The position numbers were made by a program, and so were the translations under genes. A DNA stretch of 64,000 nt from Leifsonia sp. 466MF (GTDB lineage: Bacteria; Actinomycetota; Actinomycetes; Actinomycetales; Microbacteriaceae): positions 2,790,001-2,854,000 of the forward strand of contig NZ_LT629696.1 in NCBI RefSeq assembly GCF_900100265.1, written 5' to 3'. Below are positions 59,417 through 64,000 of this stretch, one piece after another. Position 1 is the first letter of the stretch. The number at the start of each line of letters is the position of its first letter. The notes beneath the pieces were generated by a model. The model ran no database searches. It was not told where the DNA came from and was given only the letters and a program-made list of their open reading frames with translations.

Positions 59417-61618
59417 TCAGGACGAGACTTCGGCCCTCTCACTATGCATCTTGCTACGCGAGAGCTTCGACGGCCACCAGATGGCGCGGCCGATGTCGTA
59501 CGACACGGCCGGGACCAGCAGGGAGCGCACCACCACCGTGTCGAGGAGCACACCGAACGCGACGATGAACGCGATCTGCACGAGGAACAGGATCGGGATG
59601 ACGGCGAGCGCCGCGAACGTCGCAGCCAGCACGATCCCGGCCGACGTGATGACGCTGCCCGTCAGCCCCAGACCGCGCAGGATGCCGGGCCGCGTTCCGA
59701 TGCGCAGCGACTCCTCCCGCACCCGGGTCATCAGGAAGATGTTGTAATCCACACCCAACGCCACCAAGAAGACGAACCCGAACAACGGCACCGCCGCATC
59801 CGCCCCCGGGAAGCCGAAGACATGGTTGAAGACGAGCGCCGAGACGCCCAGCGCCGCCGCGTACGACAGCACGACGCTGCCGATGAGGATCACCGGCGCG
59901 ACGATCGACCGGAGCAGCAGCATCAGAATGAGCAGGATCACCGCGAGCACGATCGGGATGATCCTGATCAGGTCGCTCTGCGCCGTCTCGTTGGTGTCGA
60001 GCGCGATGGCGGTGACACCGCCCACGAGCACCGAGCCGTCGGTCGACAGCGATTCGCGGAGTCCCTTCACGACCTTCTCGGCTTGAGCGGAGTCGGGCTC
60101 GGAGGCGAGGGTCGCCTGGATCAGCACGTGGCCGCCCTTCACGACGGGGTCGGCCGGAGCGCCGGGCTGGGGCCGGCCTCCTCCGGTGTAGAAGGCGGCC
60201 GAGGCGATGCCGTCCGTCTTCTCGGTCGCGGTGAGCACGGCCTCCGCTTCGCTCTCCGGCGCGACGATGAGCACCGGCGAACCGGAACCCGCGTCGAAGT
60301 GCTTGGCGACCACGGCCTGGCCGTCGACGGCATCGGACTGCGACAGGATGACGTCGGTCTGCTGGACGCCGTTCGCCTTCAGCTGCGTGAGCCCCAGGGC
60401 GCACGCGACGAGCAGGACGAACGACACGATCCACGTGACGCGCGGGCGCCGGGCGATGAGGCCGCCGACGCGTCGCCAGACGCCGCGAACCCCTTCGAGG
60501 CCGGTCAGTGTGGTGCCGTCGGCGTGCTTGTGCTCGTGCCCGCCGACGACCGGCCGGAACGGCCAGAACGACGCCCGCCCGAACACGGCGAGCAGGGCGG
60601 GGAGGAAGGTCAGCGCCGAGAACAGGGAGAAGACGATGCCGATCGCCGCGATCGGTCCGAGGCTCTTGTTCGAGTTCAGGTCGGAGAAGAGCAGGCACAG
60701 CAGAGCCAGGATCACGGTCGCACCGGAGGCGACGATCGGCTCGAACGACGCCTTCCACGCGCGCAGGATGGCCACCCACCGCGACTCCTCGACCTCGAGC
60801 GCCTCCCGGTAGCGTGAGACGAGAAGCAGCGAGTAGTCGGTCGCAGCGCCGATGACGAGGATCGACAGGATGCCCTGGCTCTGGCCGGACAGCTTGATCC
60901 ATCCCCAGAGGGCGAACAGGTAGACGATGAGGATCGCCGCGCACAGGGCGAAGACCGAGGTCAGCAGCACCAGGAACGGCAGGAGCAAAGCTCGGTAGAC
61001 GAGCAGGAGGATCACGAAGACGGCCGCTACGGCGACCAGCAGCAGGATGCCGTCGATGCCCCCGAAGGCGTTCACCAGATCCGCGGTGAGGCCGGCCGGA
61101 CCGGTGACCCATGCCTGGGCGCCCTCGGGCACGGCGTCGTCTGCCACCGTGCGGAGGTCGGCGACCACGGTCTTCAGCTCGTCGGAGTCGGAGATCGGGA
61201 CGATGTACTCGACAGCGCGCCCGTCTTCGGACGGGATGGGGCCGGCGACGCTCGTGGTCTGCCCCTCGGGTGCCGGCTCCACTCCGTCGACTCCGCCCAG
61301 CTTCGTGCCGAGGTCGGCGTAGGTGGTGCCCAGCTCGCTCTTCGGGATGCTCTCGTCGGCCTCGACGACGACGATCGCCGGGATGGAGCCGGAGTCCGTG
61401 AAGCGCTTCTGCCAGTCCTGCACCTCGGTCGACTCGGCGCTGGCCGGGAGGAACGCCGCCTGGTCGTTGCTGGAGACACCGGACAGCTTGCCGAAGGTGG
61501 GACCGCCGATACCGGCGAGTACGAGCCAGATGAGCACCAGCACGGTCGGCACGACGATGCGCAACCACCGCGCCGGCACCCGGGCCGGTGCGGTCCGCTC
61601 GGGGGCTTCCTTCGACAC
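59417..61618 (-). CDS. MMPL-family RND transporter
   Basis: A 733-residue, twelve-helix exporter with two MMPL halves. Helix 1 (IVVPTVLVLIWLVLAGIGG) precedes a periplasmic loop (~50-190). The GAATDYSLLLVSRYRE segment in the first half and VALGVDYNIFLMTRVREE in the second hold the proton-relay Asp-Tyr pairs. Members export lipids or drugs. GTG start at 61618 after AGGAGG. A TTRCTAG-N5-CTAGYAA dyad lies 12 bp upstream, so a TetR- or MarR-type repressor encoded elsewhere is likely. Confidence 0.9.
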   Translation of the reverse strand: MSKEAPERTAPARVPARWLRIVVPTVLVLIWLVLAGIGGPTFGKLSGVSSNDQAAFLPASAESTEVQDWQKRFTDSGSIPAIVVVEADESIPKSELGTTYADLGTKLGGVDGVEPAPEGQTTSVAGPIPSEDGRAVEYIVPISDSDELKTVVADLRTVADDAVPEGAQAWVTGPAGLTADLVNAFGGIDGILLLVAVAAVFVILLLVYRALLLPFLVLLTSVFALCAAILIVYLFALWGWIKLSGQSQGILSILVIGAATDYSLLLVSRYREALEVEESRWVAILRAWKASFEPIVASGATVILALLCLLFSDLNSNKSLGPIAAIGIVFSLFSALTFLPALLAVFGRASFWPFRPVVGGHEHKHADGTTLTGLEGVRGVWRRVGGLIARRPRVTWIVSFVLLVACALGLTQLKANGVQQTDVILSQSDAVDGQAVVAKHFDAGSGSPVLIVAPESEAEAVLTATEKTDGIASAAFYTGGGRPQPGAPADPVVKGGHVLIQATLASEPDSAQAEKVVKGLRESLSTDGSVLVGGVTAIALDTNETAQSDLIRIIPIVLAVILLILMLLLRSIVAPVILIGSVVLSYAAALGVSALVFNHVFGFPGADAAVPLFGFVFLVALGVDYNIFLMTRVREESLRIGTRPGILRGLGLTGSVITSAGIVLAATFAALAVIPILFLVQIAFIVAFGVLLDTVVVRSLLVPAVSYDIGRAIWWPSKLSRSKMHSERAEVSS

Positions 61619-61630
61619 TTCGCCTCCTGA

Positions 61631-61649
61631 TTACTAGATGAGCTAGCAA
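61631..61649. promoter_or_regulatory. Operator-like dyad upstream of the MMPL gene
   Basis: TTACTAG-N5-CTAGCAA, with one asymmetric pair, between the MMPL start and the nicotinamidase stop. Size and position suit a TetR or MarR dimer. No such regulator gene lies next to it. Confidence 0.5.
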
Positions 61650-61698
61650 TCACCTTATCGTGGATGCGGCCGAGCGTCCACGCGGAGGCCCGCGGGCG

Positions 61699-62274
61699 TC
61701 AGTCCACCAGTTCCGCCCCTGCGTGCGCCAGCTCCGCGAGCGCCGCCTGCGAGGACGTCTCCGCCACTCCGGCGACCAGCGAGGTCAGCACGCGCACGTG
61801 CTGGCCGTGGGCGAGCGCATCCAGAGCCGACGCCCGAACGCAGTAGTCGGTCGCGATCCCCGTCACGTCGATGGTGTGGATGCCGCGCTCCTCGAGGATC
61901 TCGTGCACGGTCGCGCCGGTCTCCGTACGGCCCTCGAAGAGCGAGTACGCCGGCACGCCCTGGCCCTTGCGGACGTGCAACGTCACGCGCGAGGTGTCGA
62001 ACGCCGGGTGATACTCGGCACCGGGAGTGCCCGCGACGCAGTGCCGCGGCCAGCTCTCCGCGAAATCCGGCTCGTCGTCGGTCGCGAAATGGCCGCCGTT
62101 GTCGTTGTCGGCGTCGTGCCAGTCGCGGCTGGCCACGATCACCTCGTACTCGTCGGCGTGTTCCTGAAGGAAGGCGGTGACGCCCGCCGCGACCGCGGCC
62201 CCTCCGTCGACGCCGAGCGCGCCTCCCTCGGTGAAGTCGTTCTGCACGTCCACGATGAAGAGCGCCTTGCCCAT
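61699..62274 (-). CDS. pncA: Nicotinamidase/isochorismatase-family hydrolase
   Basis: A 191-residue cysteine hydrolase, likely nicotinamidase of NAD salvage. The triad is visible: Asp in FIVDVQNDF, Lys in HVRKGQ, Cys in TGIATDYCVRAS. The metal site is DWHDADNDNGGHF (Asp/His/His) with FAESWPRHC. The ATG at 62274 is preferred because GGGAGGAC lies just upstream; the frame upstream overlaps dacB. Confidence 0.88.
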   Translation of the reverse strand: MGKALFIVDVQNDFTEGGALGVDGGAAVAAGVTAFLQEHADEYEVIVASRDWHDADNDNGGHFATDDEPDFAESWPRHCVAGTPGAEYHPAFDTSRVTLHVRKGQGVPAYSLFEGRTETGATVHEILEERGIHTIDVTGIATDYCVRASALDALAHGQHVRVLTSLVAGVAETSSQAALAELAHAGAELVD

Positions 62275-62314
62275 TCCCGTCCTCCCGGTGATGGTCGTCG
62301 CTGCGCCGGCCGGC

Positions 62315-63922
62315 TCAGCCGTTGGAGAGGTTGTCACCGCACTTGTAGAAGCCGGTGACGAGCGTGTCGATCGCCTGTTTCGCGTTGTCGCTCACCGGTC
62401 CGAGCGCGAACACGGCGAAGGTCAGGGGTGTGCCGTCGGCCGCATTGATGATGCCCGAGAGGGTGTACCCGTTGTCGATCCAGCCGGTCTTGGCGAACAC
62501 CGCGCCGCGCGCGACGGAGTTGGCTCCGGTGAACCGGTTGTAGCCGGGGCCGAGCGTTCCCGACTGGCCGGCCACGGGCAGTCCGTCGTAGACGACGCCG
62601 AGGCCGTTCTGGCGGTTGAGCACCTTGATGAACAACTGCGTCAGGTACGACGGCGGAACGGCGTTGTCGCCGCTGAGGCCGGAGCCGTCGGCGATGTGGA
62701 TCCCGGAGGCGTCGATCCCGTAGCCCTTCAGCCCGGCGAGCACGCCCGCGTTCAGAGCGTCGAAAGTGTTGCCCGCGCCGTTCTTGATGGCGACGAGGCG
62801 GGCGAGCTCCTCCATGATCGTGTTGTCGGAGACCCGCATCGCCTGATCGATCAGTGTCGTGACGGGCTGCGACTGGACGACGCCCAGCTGGCGAGCACCG
62901 GCCGGCGCGACCCCCTGGCTCACGCCGACGTTGGTGCCGAGGTACTGCTGGAAGTACTGCACGGCACGACCCACCGGATCGGTGCTGCGCGGCGACTCGA
63001 CGGCGGTCGGGTCGTCACGGTCGCCGTCGACCATGAGCGCCGTCATGTACGGGGTCGAACCCTCGACGACGCGCTCCTCGCGCTCGTCCCAGCTCGGCTG
63101 CCAGAAGGGAGCTCCGAAGAGGGTCGCGTCCACCACGATCGAGGTGATCTGCTGGCCGCCCATAGCCTGCTTCACCTGATTGGCGAGGTCCTGGATCTTC
63201 GGCGCTCCGGTGTAGAAGGACGCCTGGCCGTCGGGCAGCCGGGAGAGGGTCACGTCCCCGCCGCCGACGATGACGACCTGGCCGGGCGTGCTGCCCGCAA
63301 CCACGGTCGTGGAGACCCGGTAGTCCGGTCCCAGAGTCGCGAGGGCGGCGGCCGAGGTGAGCGTCTTGAGAACCGAGGCGGTCGGACCGGGCTTCACGCC
63401 GTTGCGGTCGAACAGGGTCTGACCCGTCTTGGCGTTGACGACCTGCGCCTCGAGGTTGCCGAGGCGGCCGTCGGCCGCGAGACCGGCGACCGAACACGTG
63501 CGGATGCGCGTCGCGGCGGCCTGGTTCGCCGGAACGGGACGCGCCGGGTCGACGGTCGGGGTGGGTGTGGGGGTGGCGGTCGCCGTACGAGTCGGCGAGG
63601 GGGTCGCGCTGCTGACGGGTCCCGCCGCGGCCGCCGGCGAGCCGACGGTGGCCCCGAGCGCAACACTGCCGCCTCCGAGCAGCAGGAAGACGACGGCGGC
63701 CGCTGCGGCCATCCACGTCTTCGGGTGCTTCCGGATCGTCGCGAGCACCCCGGCCGCAACACCCGACAGGCCTGCGGCTTTCGCGGGCCGCGCGGCGGCG
63801 CGACGGCCGGAACCTGTGGTCGCGGGCGGCTCCGAGCCGGCTGAGGAGTCGGCGAGCGGAGTGGGAGTGGTCGGGAGGTTCGACGGGTCGGGTCCGGTGA
63901 CCGGCTGATCCGATTCGTGCAT
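62315..63922 (-). CDS. dacB: D-alanyl-D-alanine carboxypeptidase/endopeptidase (PBP4 type)
   Basis: A 535-residue S13-family peptidoglycan hydrolase. A 66-residue polar cytoplasmic tail precedes one transmembrane anchor (~68-95) and a Pro/Thr-rich spacer (~100-130). The catalytic domain has SVLK (the SxxK Ser), SDN in RVSDNTIMEE, and KTG in FAKTGWID. It acts on the outer face of the membrane. The ATG at 63922 is supported by a TAACAT box six bases upstream. The long cytoplasmic tail is unusual for PBP4 and could be a regulatory site. Confidence 0.9.
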   Translation of the reverse strand: MHESDQPVTGPDPSNLPTTPTPLADSSAGSEPPATTGSGRRAAARPAKAAGLSGVAAGVLATIRKHPKTWMAAAAAVVFLLLGGGSVALGATVGSPAAAAGPVSSATPSPTRTATATPTPTPTVDPARPVPANQAAATRIRTCSVAGLAADGRLGNLEAQVVNAKTGQTLFDRNGVKPGPTASVLKTLTSAAALATLGPDYRVSTTVVAGSTPGQVVIVGGGDVTLSRLPDGQASFYTGAPKIQDLANQVKQAMGGQQITSIVVDATLFGAPFWQPSWDEREERVVEGSTPYMTALMVDGDRDDPTAVESPRSTDPVGRAVQYFQQYLGTNVGVSQGVAPAGARQLGVVQSQPVTTLIDQAMRVSDNTIMEELARLVAIKNGAGNTFDALNAGVLAGLKGYGIDASGIHIADGSGLSGDNAVPPSYLTQLFIKVLNRQNGLGVVYDGLPVAGQSGTLGPGYNRFTGANSVARGAVFAKTGWIDNGYTLSGIINAADGTPLTFAVFALGPVSDNAKQAIDTLVTGFYKCGDNLSNG

Positions 63923-63928
63923 CCGGGT

Positions 63929-63934
63929 ATGTTA
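63929..63934 (-). promoter_or_regulatory. -10 box of leaderless dacB transcript
   Basis: TAACAT on the minus strand (63934-63929), six bases (ACCCGG), then the ATG at 63922. The remaining bases to 64000 show no gene. Confidence 0.45.
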
Positions 63935-64000
63935 CCTGGGCTTTCTGAATGCTGCTACGCTCCCTCGGCCGGCGAACACGACGACTCCCTCAGAACAAAA

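Overview
The window is high-GC actinobacterial DNA, most probably from the family Microbacteriaceae (Leifsonia-like). The evidence is the strong G/C third-position bias, the sdhCDAB and FMN-riboswitch ribD-E-BA-H operons, a GTP-type PEP carboxykinase, a GDP-mannose glycosyltransferase pair, a LAxTG cell-wall-sorting signal, and many genes that appear to be read from leaderless transcripts (TANNNT followed six or seven bases later by the start codon). No rRNA, tRNA, CRISPR array, transposase or integrase is visible.

Layout. 1-4 kb: CorA (cut by the window edge), a GT4 mannosyltransferase and a divergent mannose-1-phosphate guanylyltransferase. 4-7.5 kb: the sdhCDAB operon behind a perfect 20-bp palindrome. 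7.5-8.9 kb: an inserted segment with two small genes and a decayed yihY copy, bounded by a 56-bp direct repeat of the sdhB 3' end. 9-13.4 kb: yihY, exonuclease III, trpS, an acetyltransferase and a HAD phosphatase. 13.5-19.9 kb: an unknown membrane-anchored protein, then glycerol genes (glpD, glpF, glpK) with a divergent SorC-type regulator and two copies of a TGCAC-N4-GTGCA operator. 20-23.7 kb: FMN riboswitch and riboflavin genes. 23.7-29.4 kb: an ArsR/SRPBCC/reductase/VOC operon, a DUF2269 membrane protein, an MHS-type transporter and hipBA with four evenly spaced operators. 29.4-34.4 kb: an ABC-2 drug exporter operon with a divergent small HTH protein, and a half-size ABC exporter. 34.5-42 kb: pckG, a RamB/ScfR-like regulator, and an Lrp-ALDH-thiolase-SDR operon for acyl or semialdehyde catabolism.

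42.06-56.35 kb is the accessory part. It is an Rhs polymorphic-toxin island inserted at the 3' end of an alpha/beta-hydrolase gene and flanked by 64-bp direct repeats of that gene's 3' end. All genes run on the minus strand: a LAxTG-anchored surface protein, a 2063-residue secreted Rhs protein, then an array of alternative Rhs C-terminal tips, each followed by a small membrane protein that is probably its immunity protein. The tips form two glycine-rich, hydrophobic families that look like membrane-inserting (pore-forming) effectors. The immunity proteins combine membrane segments with a PH-like beta domain. A ~425-bp stretch of Rhs core is repeated in front of one silent tip, so recombination could replace the expressed tip.

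56.3-64 kb: a dehydrogenase operon (E1-alpha, E1-beta, a free lipoyl domain, an alpha/beta hydrolase) that looks like an acetoin-dehydrogenase-type complex with a split E2, an MMPL transporter, a nicotinamidase-like hydrolase and a D,D-carboxypeptidase. Family assignments come from reading motifs by eye; no database search or HMM was run.
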